Shown here: one piece after another, positions 32,628 to 42,876 of the stretch
Layout of the letters: the number at the start of each line of letters is the position of its first letter
Position numbering within the stretch: position 1 is the stretch's first letter
Assembly: GCA_030620095.1 (NCBI GenBank)
Contig: JAUTXW010001311.1
Span: 1,363,501 to 1,427,500, forward strand
Length of the DNA: 64,000 nucleotides
Direction of reading: 5' to 3'
Source: Kuschelorhynchus macadamiae
Lineage: Eukaryota; Arthropoda; Insecta; Coleoptera; Curculionidae
Program-made: the position numbers and the translations under genes
The notes under the pieces: model-generated
The model's input: the letters and a program-made list of their open reading frames with translations, nothing else
What the model was told of the DNA's origin: nothing
Database searches by the model: none

Positions 32628-33429
32628 ACATGTCAGCGGGTACAGGTTCGCTGGTGTGTACCTAGGCAGATGGCCTACTATTTTCTTTTGAGAGAGTTAG
32701 CAGTACACAATAAATTCAAGGCTTTCAATACCTATTTAAGTAAAGAAAAACTATTTACATAGGATAGGTCATAATTCAGTGCGCAATAATATGCATTTTT
32801 CAAATAGAATACCTTGTACATTATTATGTCAGAATATTGAGTCTTTGCCTGCTGTTTATCAATATACTAGGTTTCATAGTTTTATCTTTAATGACGCACA
32901 AGGAAGTTAAGAAAAAAGATGTACTAAAAACAGAAAAATGTTCTTTTCCCGCTGATTATCGATATACTAGGCATTTCATGCCTTTATCTTTAAAGAGCCC
33001 GCCAGGAATTTAAGAAAAACCATATGTTAAGAGGCCATAGATAACGCAAGTAACGAACAGATTTCCTATTTCGAAGTTAATTGGGTTACATATTAATAGA
33101 TGGCACCAGAAACAAAAATGTAATTGCATCTCATTGGTTTCATTATTATTATTATGATTAGATAATTTTTGATGCCATTTAGCATTGCTGTTGTTTTACT
33201 GTTAAGAAATGAAATTAGAAATGAAAAAAACAAGGGAGCCGCGAACAAAATTCCCATCAAAAAGAGGTCGCATTTTAAAAATCTTGGGGAACACTGCGTC
33301 AATGTATTTATGAACTGTTAATATTAGCCCAATAAAATTTGGTCTTGACCTCGAAAAAATTCCAATAAGGCTGTTTTGAAGTGTGAAGTATATCCTAAAA
33401 AGTACCCTAAACTAGAGGCTTTTTTTTAT
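32628..33429. other. Intergenic, no recognised gene
   Basis: Two diverged copies of 'gctg(t/a)ttatc(a/g)atatactagg' (32850 and 32950) form a short tandem duplication of about 95 bp. Nothing else recognised. Confidence 0.4.
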
Positions 33430-34050
33430 TAAGGAGGTGAGAAGGGAGGAATTTAATTTTTGCTTCGAGATCATTTCTTACTTTATCCATGTTTTGTTCA
33501 ATTTCTTCTTTCACGTTATTTATTTTTTCCTTTTTATTATCTATTATTTTTTGCAAATGGCATTGTTCTTTTTTGATTCATTCTTAAACCAGACCTGCGT
33601 TAGATTTAGTTGCTGTTACTTTCTATTTTCTTGTTCGATTAGAATCTTCTTAAGCCGCTCTTGTTCTCTGTGTCTCATTTCATTATCTTCCGTTTTCCTT
33701 TTTGTCTTTTGGCTTCTTGATCATTAAAAATCTTCCCGAGCTGATCCTGTTTTTCTTGTTTCTGTTATTGTCTTTTGGTTTCCTGTTTCATCAAAATCTT
33801 CTGACCTAATCTTGTTGTTCTTTTTGTTTTTTGGCTTCCAAATCTTACAGATATTTCAGCTGGTATTTCAGTACTCCCTGTAGTTCCTGCTCTCTTCAGT
33901 TTCTCTTTTTTGTTTTCTCATGGATTCTTGATAGGTTGAGCTCTTCATAAAGATATCCTGTTCTTACCCGTATTTTATTGAGTTTTTGACTTATTCAATG
34001 TTGTTTACTTGTTCGTCCATTTTAGCTGTTTGTTGTCTGGTGTTAGGCAT
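33430..34050 (-). pseudogene. Coiled-coil Gag relic of a Ty3/gypsy-like element
   Basis: From an ATG at 34050 the minus strand reads MPNTRQQTAKMDEQVNNIE, then stop. Further Lys/Glu/Gln-rich stretches follow in shifted frames (GSQKTKRTTRLGQKILMK, MRHREQERLKKILIEQENRK). The style (short N-terminal M-x-N-T-R-x-Q stretch, then a long charged coiled coil) resembles Gag of the gypsy-like element at 52 kb. No zinc knuckle, protease or RT follows downstream. Charge-biased sequence can mimic such a pattern, so confidence is moderate. Confidence 0.45.
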
Positions 34051-34104
34051 GCAATTAATATTTCTCTAGGCATTCTCTTTTCTTTAAAAATGAGCGGGTA
34101 AATT

Positions 34105-34440
34105 CAAAATGGAAGATACTTGCATAGATTTGTTTAGTTTTAAAAAAGAATTTTTGAAAGAGTACTCATAAGGAATGTATGAGACTATGAGAATACGACG
34201 GAACAGACAAAACTCACTAATTTTTGTTAGTTTGTAAATAGGCTGTTCTAGAAATTGCTTTAAATTGCTCTGTTGAAGTCTTCTTGAGGTTCAAAACACG
34301 ATAGCAAAGTCAAAACTTACGGATTTTGTTTAGTTTCAGAATGTTTTTGAAATGACTCTGGTAAGGTTTTCTTGAAGTCCAAAATATGATGGCAGAGACA
34401 AAACTTACTAATTTTGTTTTGTTTTCAAATATAACTCTGT
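34105..34440. repeat. Degenerate tandem repeat, about 90-105 bp unit
   Basis: Three units can be aligned on 'caaaact(t/c)ac..attttgtt' at 34208, 34311 and 34400, each followed by 'tgtttttgaaa' and 'cttgaagt/cttgaggt..caaaa'. It lies upstream of the Gag relic on its coding strand, so it may be leader or LTR repeat. Confidence 0.55.
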
Positions 34441-34890
34441 AGAAGCTGAAAAATCAGAATGTAGTCAGAATTAAGTAAATACGCAAAATATGTTACAATC
34501 GGCCACTATCACCATCGAATTTTCTACTGTTCACACTAATGTTCTCACTAACTTTCAGTGAATAGCTCACTTGCTAAAGTCTATTTTCTTAAGAATAAAC
34601 TAAAATGTTCCAGAATGTCGTCGAGAAACTCACTGAAATCTTCTAGAAGGCCTTTGATATAGGCTATCGTGTTTGCTGACCCTTCTCTGACGGACATGAA
34701 TGTGCGCCATGCAAATAAAAGCAAGGCTAACATAGAACCAGCATTGAAATAGATGAAACTAAATCCAATCCAAAAATGACAATACATCCAAAACTAACAA
34801 AATATATGGACCTATAAATCAATAATGCAAATTCGATAAAAAGTTTTCATAATATAACTTTTTAGTTAAAAGGTTAATTTCGTAACATTT
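34441..34890. other. Intergenic, no recognised gene
   Basis: No motif recognised on either strand. Confidence 0.35.
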
Positions 34891-35079
34891 CATCATCTTC
34901 TTGGGATTATACCGTGTCAAATCGGAATTAAAATCCAACGTTTTGCCTTCGTTTGCACAAGGTATCTTCAGAGATTTTTACTCCAAGGGATCTGAACACT
35001 GAATGAGCTTGGAAAGATTCAGGCAGGCTTTTACACCTGACTTGTGCTCGCCGAACCGTGATCCTGTGTTATAATTGAT

Positions 35080-35811
35080 TTCCACGTGTGATGTAGTTCA
35101 TAACCCGTATCTCTATTGAATACTGAATTGATATTGAGGGTCCTGTTGCTCTTATATACACTTCTCCACAGGAGCAAGGAGTTTTATATAATACTCCTTC
35201 TGTTTGATAAGGAAGAATATCTTTCGAGGATGGCAAGCATTATCCAATCTTCCTATGTGTACTAAAGATTGTACGTATGTTGGACTGCCGAAGTACACGT
35301 CCTTTTTTGTCTATAGCGGCATATATGTAGGGAAGAATAACAATACCTAACAGTGGCTCCTTATCATTCTCCTATCGCGGAGTTCGATTACTATACCTTT
35401 TGACTGAACGCGTAATATCTTCAGCGCAATAGCCATTCTCTTTCAGAGCTTCGGTGACTTTCGATGTTTTCCATGCTGGCGAATATTGATCAGAAATTGA
35501 AATGGCTCTGATACTAGTGAGTTAATAACCGATTTTTTTTGTGCTGGATGGCGGTGAGAATTTACATTTAAGTATCGGTTTTCTATATACAGAGTGTCCT
35601 AATGTATCATGTTCCTTCCTTTGAACACATACATCTAGAAAGAGAATCGTTCCATTAGATTCAATTTCCATTATGATGTTGTTGATTAAGGTGGTTTAGA
35701 AATATGAGGAGATTATCCAGTCCGTAAGGCCAAACAACAAAAGTATAGTAAGTTTGTTCATAAAAAGTTCCTTGCAAAATGAAATAAGCAGATGTAAGAC
35801 AAGCTTCAATA
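35080..35811 (-). pseudogene. Penelope B, RT C-terminal half (minus copy)
   Basis: The minus strand reads CIEACLTSAYFILQGTFYEQ and then jumps to TFVVWPYGLDNLLIFLNHLN; the intervening stretch, including the catalytic Y-V-D-D, is deleted. Frameshifted continuation: ILFLDVCVQRKEHDTLGHSV, YRKP, YLNVNSHRHPAQKKSVINSL and LKENGYCAEDITR. The start of the endonuclease part follows (CLPSSKDILPYQTE, PCSCGEVYI) at about 35260-35160, after which the copy ends in terminal-repeat sequence. The motif order is that of Penelope-like RTs followed by GIY-YIG. Confidence 0.8.
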
Positions 35812-36310
35812 CACATAAGAAGATTGGATAATGCTTGCGATCCTCGAAAGATATTGTATCTTTTCAAACAGAAGTACTACATAAAATTCCTTGCCCCTGT
35901 GGAGAAGTGTATATGGGAGAAACAGGACGCTCAATATCAACTAGACTTAAAGAATTAAGAAATCTTGGTTCTTGGGATTATTCAGTGGTCCGATCCCGTG
36001 AAGTAAAGATCCTAGAAAATGCCTCGTGCAATCAAAGCGAAACGTCAGAAAGTGATTCCATTTCGACACGGTCTAATTCCAAGAACCATGATTTCTTAAT
36101 TAACCACAGCCGTGAAAGCTTTTGTTCTATGTTAGACTTAAAGAACTTGAAGGATGTATAAAAAAAACAAGTTATTCAATCTTCTCTAGCTAACCACCAG
36201 CGTACCACTGGCCATATTATAAACGTTAAGGAAACCAAGGTTCCGTGATTTTATAACCGAAAAATTAGAGAATCTGATGAGATTTTTAAACGTACTAAAA
36301 ACTTTAAATA
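35812..36310 (+). pseudogene. Penelope B, GIY-YIG endonuclease (plus copy, interrupted)
   Basis: The plus strand reads CLRSSKDIVSFQTE, then KIPCPCGEVYMGETGRSIST (35885-35944), carrying the C-x-C, G-x-V-Y-x-G and T-G-R-x-x-x-x-R positions of the Penelope GIY-YIG domain. The frame is broken by a 177-bp insertion after RLKE. It then resumes with SSLANHQRTTGHIINVKETK and IRESDEIFKRTKNFK to about 36310, the distal half with A-x-H and IRE-x-x-E-I. The endonuclease nicks target DNA for Penelope retrotransposition. Both halves of the domain are recognisable, but the insertion and a TGA near 36246 make it non-functional. Confidence 0.82.
35955..36131 (+). mobile_element. Insertion of about 177 bp flanked by a duplicated coding string
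   Basis: Splits the GIY-YIG gene. TAGACTTAAAGAA occurs at both borders (35942-35954 and 36132-36144), looking like a 13-bp target duplication. The inserted DNA has inverted ends (AAGAAATCTTGGTTCTTGG and CCAAGAACCATGATTTCTT) and carries a GCGAAACGTCAG string as in Penelope termini, so it is probably terminal-repeat RNA re-inserted. Confidence 0.65.
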
Positions 36311-36520
36311 GTGATACGGGTTACGGTTTACCTCACACGTAGTAACCAATCTTAATACAGGGTCACGGTTCGGCGAGCACAAGTCAGGCATGAAAGTCTC
36401 CGAGCTTTATTGTTCAGATCTCATAGAATAAAGATCCCTGAAGATGTCTTAAAGGCGAAACGTCGGATAGTAATTCCAGTTTGACATGGTCTAATCCCAA
36501 AAACCCGGATTTCTTAATTG

Positions 36521-38208
36521 ACCAAAGACATGAAATCGTCTTGTTAAAAGTTTTACAAAGGAATGGCTTGCAAAATAATAAACCAAGTGTTATTAAAATC
36601 GACTTATTGCTAACATTCTGTCGAAATTGTTTACTGCAAAGCATAACCCATTCACCAAATAGACTTACACCAAATTGCCGTACGCCAAATTATCGCCCGA
36701 CAATTTGATTACGACAAACTTTTTCTGGTAAAATTGTCTGGATCAAAAAAAAACGGCAGAAAAGCTTGATTCTTATTAGCCTTTTGATTCTGAATATTAA
36801 GTTCACCTACATATCTGATTTCAATATAATATTGTCATTAACGGACTTTTTCCTTTAACAAATAGGTATATTATAGCGCTTGTCGTATCTAATACTGCAG
36901 ATTTGCGCGATGCATTTATTTGCCTCCGAATACGGATTTTTATCAATAGATTTATATTTTTCTTTCAAACGCGAGATATACATTTTCCTATCGGAGGTTT
37001 TATGTTATTTGAGAAAATACTATACAAGACGAATTGAATTTTTCATATTTCAGATATCTGTTCAGTTATTTTCGTAATTCCAAAGCCGGGGAAATGGATA
37101 TATGAGTAATATTTTTGTACGAAAAATATTTTTTCGACGGTGACGAATAAAGATTCGATTGTATGTCGAAAAGTTCTTTCTTATTTTCTTTGTCTAGAAC
37201 TCAGACAACATCAGAAATCATGAATATATTTTAAACAATATTCAATGTTGAAATTCTTATATCATCAGAAATTAAAACATACATTTCTGTACAATGTTTT
37301 AGAAACAATAGTGAATAAAGGTCAGTGTAAATCAATGGAGTATTTGAGCATGACACTAAATCAAAATTGCTTAAAATTTGGGTCGTTTGAATTTTTCTTG
37401 TACCAACTTCCACCCCTTGGTTAAGGGAGTGAACATCTGGTTTTAAGTAATCGGTCTTGGTTGCTATTGAGGGTGGTCCCTACCATACTTCTAGGTGAAG
37501 GTATCTTAATCGGTCTTCTTCGCTATCAGGGGTGAAAACCCCTAGAAGTGGGAAGTTTTCGATTTTTGTAGTTATCTGAGTATCTGAGTCTAGTCATCTA
37601 TGAATGCATTTTTTCCTTATGGATGCTTGATATTCCTAGCGTAGTGGTCTTGATATCGTATAATATCTAGACTTTGTCTTGGTAACTGGCCTGATGTTTT
37701 TAGGCCACAGACTTTGACCTACTGAGTCCACCAAGGCCGGGAGTGACCAAGGTAACAACCACCGGTACGAACGATAAAATTTGACTGGATTTTAAACTGA
37801 TTTTGTTTTGTAATATCGGATTCGCATTTAAATTTCATCAAATTACCCCTCTTTCACACTTGTTAGGCCCATTTTATTTCGAGTAATGGTGTCACGCCAA
37901 AATTTCATCAGTTTATTACCCTTGATTTGTATGCAAAATTTGCGGGCCATTCGATAAGTGGCTTCTTAATAATGATTTTCTTAATAATCTTCGAAGCCGT
38001 CATTTTATTTTGCCAAATTGGATGTTACCATGTCATGCCCATGACCCTCGAGCCTCATTTACTTCACTAGCGTATTAAAATTCTAGTCACTTAACAAAGT
38101 TTTCAACCAAGCGACTTTCGATACCACGGAACTTCAGATGTTTTTCTTACTTCAACCTGAACGCACTTCTTGCGGTCTCCAATGGTTTTGGTAGTGGTTT
38201 CGATGGTG
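36521..38208. other. Intergenic with GCCGTCAT-type repeat at 37840-38060
   Basis: Near 36660-36700 'ccaaattgccgtacg' and 'ccaaattatcgcccg' form a short tandem. At 37840-38060 there is a diverged member of the dispersed repeat (gccgtcattttattttgcc, accatgtcatgcccatgacc). No gene. Confidence 0.45.
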
Positions 38209-38371
<163 letters not shown>

Positions 38372-39439
38372 GTATGTATGTTATATTAACACTGATGAAC
38401 ACTAAGTATTGGTCGAGACGTTTGTTTTTATGGTTAATATCTTGAAATAAAAATATGTCACAAGAAAAAAGCCATTAACTCTACCCCCTACGAACCTTAA
38501 CCCAAGAAAACTCCCTAGGAATATATCTAACAAGGTTCACAAAATCTTAAAAAAAAGTTATCGTGTCTTTGTTTACTTTTTGCTTACGTGGGTTTCTTAT
38601 GAGGTTTGTGTTTTAGTGTCTCATTTTATTAGTTTTTTTGATTATTAAAATGAATATTGATTCAAACAAGAAGTTCTCAGCCATTGGCCATATGGAGAAA
38701 TGTATTTAAGCCTGGTTCACATGTTTTTTGCCTGTAATTATAAAGTGTTTGTGATGAATGCGCAAATGACTATGACCGTAAATGTCTAAGGTTTAGGTTT
38801 ACTCCAAGAAAAGTTAATAAATTAACTAAAGTAATTGAATTAAATTATTATATTTTGGTTTCATTTTGCTGTAAAAGACAATATTGTTTCATGTCTTAGT
38901 GTAGTTTTTGTGAGTATAAAGATTAAAAATGCATACAAATTAAACATTACGTTAAAAAAAATCACTCTTTATAATAAGATATTTAATGATAATTACTACA
39001 AAGTCCAAAATTACATTTTTGAGATTTAAATTGGCCAATATATTTGACTAAAATGTAATGAAAATTAACGAAATTTAAAGGCGCGTACTACCATCGTCAT
39101 ATTCACCAGAGAAATTGCCTGCGTTTTAATTTTAGGTCCAGAAAACTAAGTGAAACGCATGTATCCTATCTCAAATGCCAATAACGTATTCTATACGCCC
39201 TATACAATATTCCATTTGTAGTCGCCATAACTGTTTTGTTTGTATTAGAACGAACCATACATATTTTTAAAACGGATTAAATAAAGACAGAAATTAGTGA
39301 CGAATAGGGTGAATTATTACTATTCGGCCACTTAAATGGAACTACACAATTCCGAACTATCTACGTAATACTTAAAGTCACAGTTATATGGTATTCATGA
39401 AATAGTTACTCTAAAATTGTTCCCCATTTTGGTAATGAC
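38372..39439. other. Intergenic, no recognised gene
   Basis: No motif recognised. The distal end may belong to the 3' UTR of the LINE fragment that follows on the minus strand. Confidence 0.35.
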
Positions 39440-39597
39440 TATGTAGTCTCAGCTCAGCTTAAACAGAACGTGGCGACACCAATTTCCGGGTACTTCAATA
39501 AAAATACTTGTAATAACAATGACGTATTCATGACTAAAAGTGCTACTTAATTGCTGTTATCTTCTACAATATATTTTTTGTCTAATATCATCGCAGG
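39440..39597 (-). pseudogene. RNase-H LINE ORF2, extreme C-terminus (split by hAT)
   Basis: Directly continues the minus-strand reading of 41486-41850 across the hAT insertion: after the CECPA codons at the right flank it reads MILDKKYIVEDNSN, stop, and in degraded form LLLQVFLLKYPEIGVATF to a stop near 39460. The pattern after the zinc motif (charged helix, then a hydrophobic x-x-F-L-x-x stretch and stop) matches ORF2 ends such as the one at 58824-59045. Confidence 0.55.
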
Positions 39598-41485
39598 CAG
39601 GGGCGTGCAGTCCATGGAAGTAAGGGAAGCAGCGCTTCCCCAAAAAAAAAAATACAAAACATCTTCTAAACTGTAATTTTTGAAATAGGAAACCTTAATT
39701 TAGTTTATATTAAAAATGCTAAAATATTATCTTAATTATCAAGCCCATAATAAATGCGGCCTTGACTCCGACCCAGCCACGATAGAATATCGAATAGAAC
39801 CTATGCGAGCCGCTAGCTTCTCTGCAGCCAAGTCCTGTATGCTTGATTTCCTGTGAATCGAGCCAGAGGTTATTGAACTTTACACCGGCTGTTTGCAGTT
39901 TTTGAATTCCAGTCCCGTGCTTTAAGTAGTGGCGGAAGCTATCGTTGGAGTAGGTTCTTTGTTTGAACGGCGATCCGTGTATTGTGTGATACGTACGCCG
40001 CGTCGTGCACGGTGAGATATGGAAGACAATAATACGGACGTGGATATGCAAATACCGTCAACTTCGGTACGGCAAACAATACGAACAATTTAAATAGCTA
40101 AAAATATAAGTAAATTATTTTGTTGGGCGTGTTTACTTTTTGAAAATGAAAAAGGCCTCTGGAATAAAACTGATTTTTCCGATTTAAACATTTTCCATAA
40201 AGCTGTAAAAAGACACATTATGTCCAAAGCTCATTTACAGGTCATAAAAGAAAAAGTCTTCGGCAAAACCAGAATTGAACACGCCCTTAATAAACAGTTG
40301 GAAATTAGTCACCGCCAACACAAAGAACTAGTCGATAAAAATAGGCAAATATTAAGAAGACTTATCGATGGGTTTCTTCAAATAGAGGAAATGTTTAAGA
40401 TTTTCAATCACATTAAAGAGTGTAAAGTATTTTTCGTTACTTTAAGTGGCATGGCTGCTTTTTTTTTCCAAGTCAACAAAACGTACATAAGCTTGGGACT
40501 CCATTGTCCACAAACGATTGCCCAAAGTAGCTCCTACTAGGTGGAACTATAATGGAAGACTTGTGTTAACAGTATCTGAAAATCGTGAATCACTGATTGA
40601 ACTATTTGAGAATATAATAGAAAATATTGAAACGTGGGACTCAGAAGCAATAAATAGTTCGAGGGGGTTTTTGAACTGTTTGAAACGAGATTTTAATTCT
40701 AATTATTTGTTGAACATATTTTCAGAAATATTTCCATTTTCGGATAATGTTTTTAATATATTACAAACTAAAACAAATGATATTGCTTTTTACCTAAAAA
40801 AAGTGGATTATTTTAAGTCGATCTTAGGCCAAAAAATATATGACTTTGACCTATTTTGAGAGAAAACGATGACGTTAAATGTAGAGCCACAAGCCAAGCG
40901 TCTTCGAACAGACAAGGTAGGAGATGTTCAAACATCATACAGACGCCTTTTTTTATGAAATAATCGATCAAATTCAGCAACAAATAAACTATAGATTTAA
41001 CGGTTTAAATGATTTTAAATTCCTCGAGCTCTGCAATTTTGATGCACTTAAAGGAAAAACTTTTCCAAAAGATGCGTTTAAATCTTTCTTCTTCATTATA
41101 CCCAGTTCTTCGACCGAGTGTTACTGCGATCTGAACTGATCTGAAGTGATTGACGAAACTGATGACATTAGCTTAAAAAATAACGCTAAGGAACTAATGC
41201 AATTTTTAAAAGACAAGGAGTTGGAAGATGCCTTCACCGAAGTGTCGAAATTTTGTGTATTAGTATTGACAAGACCTGCCACAAGTTCTTCAGAAGAACG
41301 CGATTTTTCAACACTTAAACGTATAAAAAATTTCGTGAGAAATTCAACGGGGCAGGAGCATCGACGTTTTTATGATGACGTCATTGACGAATTTGCAAAA
41401 AATTATCGAAGAATCGAATTACACTACAAATAGGTAAGTTTCAAAAAATTGCTTCTCTTTCTTAAAATTTCACCGCACGCTTCTG
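39598..41485 (+). mobile_element. hAT-superfamily transposon, copy 2 (internally deleted)
   Basis: TIRs CAGGGGCGTGCAGT (39598-39611) and ACCGCACGCTTCTG (41472-41485). Flanking 8-mers ATCGCAGG (39590-39597) and ATGGCAGG (41486-41493) match 7/8, an 8-bp target duplication as expected for hAT. Length is 1888 bp against 2672 bp for copy 1; the missing part includes the catalytic core. It sits in a minus-strand LINE fragment. Confidence 0.9.
40019..41433 (+). pseudogene. hAT transposase, copy 2, with internal deletion
   Basis: Starts MEDNNTDVDMQIPST at 40019, then jumps to KLFCWACLLFENEKGLWNKT (about 40110-40170). Next come the 40220 frame (KEKVFGKTRIEHALNKQLE) and LIDGFLQIEEMFK, which joins directly to FNHIKECKVFFVTLSGMAA. 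The intervening region of copy 1, containing the D-E-T-T-D-like and DGAAV/CxxH blocks, is deleted. APTRWNYNGRL (40524-) and the dimerisation region with RPATSSSEERDFSTLKRIKN follow to a stop at 41433, itself with a short deletion (TGQEHRRFYDDVID). With both early catalytic Asp blocks gone it cannot be active, but its frame is cleaner than copy 1 in shared parts. Confidence 0.88.
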
Positions 41486-41860
41486 ATGGCAGGACACTCA
41501 CACAGGAAATGTGCTAATATATTATCAGCTTCCTTGCAGCCTTTACAAAGAAGAATGTCACTTAGCTTCATATATTAGATATGTTTTTTTCCGTCGAGAT
41601 TGCCAACTATAGCTTGAAATCTTCTTAGTAAAATTTAGTCGTTTTTTGTAGGTGTTTTTTTATTGATTCACACCGTTGCTGTAGCTGACCATAGTTTGGA
41701 ACAGCTACGTCTAACAAATATTGAAACAGGCTTCCTTTCTGGGCAATTTTTGAGCTTCTGTATTGTCTTGTTTCTGCAGGTATCACCTAAACAAATTAAA
41801 CCCTATTTGTCTGATAAACCCTTGTGAATATTTTGTAGGTCGTCAGGCTTAATAATACTG
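41486..41860 (-). pseudogene. RNase-H LINE ORF2, zinc-motif region
   Basis: The minus strand reads ICLGDTCRN, KNCPERKPVSIF (about 41800-41700) and then, after stops, RRFQAIVGNLDGKKHI, MKLSDILLCKGCKEADNIL and AHFLCECPA at 41516-41487. The C-x2-C-x9-H-x3-C arrangement, with a Cys-Pro-Ala just after it, corresponds to the zinc motif near the end of ORF2 in RNase-H-bearing LINEs (compare YCRFCAEVDETTEHL at 58866). hAT copy 2 inserted exactly at the Cys-Pro-Ala codons. At least three stops. Confidence 0.62.
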
Positions 41861-42425
41861 GTTCACTATGAATGAAGACGTTTTCTTCAGAAATAAAATA
41901 GTTTATTAAGTTTTTATTAAGAGCATAAACAATTATGTATAGTTTTAGTAAGCATGTCGTCAACCAATAAACTGATAATTAAATTCAAATAAACTTCTTG
42001 AGAAGTGTTTTCGCATAAAACAGAGAAATTAATTGCCAGAATAGAATAAACTAAGACCGAAATGATTCGCCACTACGAAACGCGTTTAATTGGCAAGTAT
42101 GCACTAAGCGAGCTCCGATAATTATCGATGAGGAAGGATGATAGCAGACTATGCTAATGTCGTTAGCTAAACCATAAACAAACCGCGAAACTCGACATAA
42201 TAGGTTATACATTAAACATGGGGGGATACGCGGCGTTTTGCTGTTTATTTGCATAAGATGTGGCGAACATCTTACATGGTGTTCATAAACAGTGGATAGA
42301 AGGTTGTACAGAGGCGTGCAATAGTTTTCTAACATTTTAATTTTACATATGACCAAAGGAAGGTGTATATACCTATTCCACAAACAGTTTTCGAAGAGTT
42401 GAAAAGTACAAAGTTCAGGTAATAA
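41861..42425. other. Intergenic, no recognised gene
   Basis: The 110-codon minus-strand frame at 42051-42383 has no identifiable motif. Confidence 0.35.
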
Positions 42426-42611
42426 ACAGGGTGGCCCGTTTATTATGGGACGATAGCTTGTCTCAGGACCTGTAAGAGATTTATTTCTATTAATATGCTA
42501 AAGTTCGAAAAAGTATACCCTAGAAAAAATAGCCGATATGCTGGAATGTTAGTTATCGAGCGATAAAAACCCGGTGTTAAGAAGTATTTTACCCTGCCCT
42601 CTAAGACGGCA
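42426..42611 (+). pseudogene. Mariner-type transposase 2, N-terminal part
   Basis: Upstream of the Transib insertion the plus strand reads NPVLRSILPC and PLRRH in frame with ERE...DRSLPVYSKKS after removal of the insertion and one CGGCA copy. This is the linker before the helix-turn-helix region. The first Met was not identified. Confidence 0.4.
42607..42611 (+). repeat. Transib target-site duplication, left
   Basis: CGGCA, identical to 45019-45023. A 5-bp GC-rich duplication is the Transib hallmark. Confidence 0.85.
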
Positions 42612-42876
42612 CACACTGGCCGATTTTGCCAGAAAACATGGCAGAAATAATTTTTTTTTAATATATTTTACTTTAAACCGAACTTGTAGGGATTCTAATA
42701 TATTAAATATCTAGTTGCCTTTGAAACTGACGTTATAGAAAGTGCATGATTTGTTTTAAGAAAGGACAAAGTCAAACAATTTGGAGGTGATTTTCATACC
42801 TTTCTTTTCGTTACAAAATTGATTTCTTGGTGAATAAAACGAACTCTTTATGATTAAGAGGTAAGGTTGATTTATC

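Larger units (their letters stand above)
34891..36520. mobile_element. Penelope-like element B, two inverted partial copies
   Basis: A minus-strand copy (RT tail plus start of the endonuclease, 35812 to about 34900) and a plus-strand copy (endonuclease, 35812 to about 36310) meet head to head near 35812. Terminal-repeat-like strings with CTGA..GAAACGT occur at both outer ends (34945 on the minus strand, 36430 on the plus strand). Same family as 60.1-62.2 kb. Confidence 0.8.

Noticed and set aside
33437..33727. Plus-strand Phe-rich 96-codon frame, apparently transmembrane
   Set aside because: Antisense of a charged coiled-coil Gag relic; hydrophobicity follows from complementarity.
34105..34440. 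CRISPR-like array
   Set aside because: Units are diverged along their length with no constant repeats and variable spacers, and the DNA is eukaryotic.
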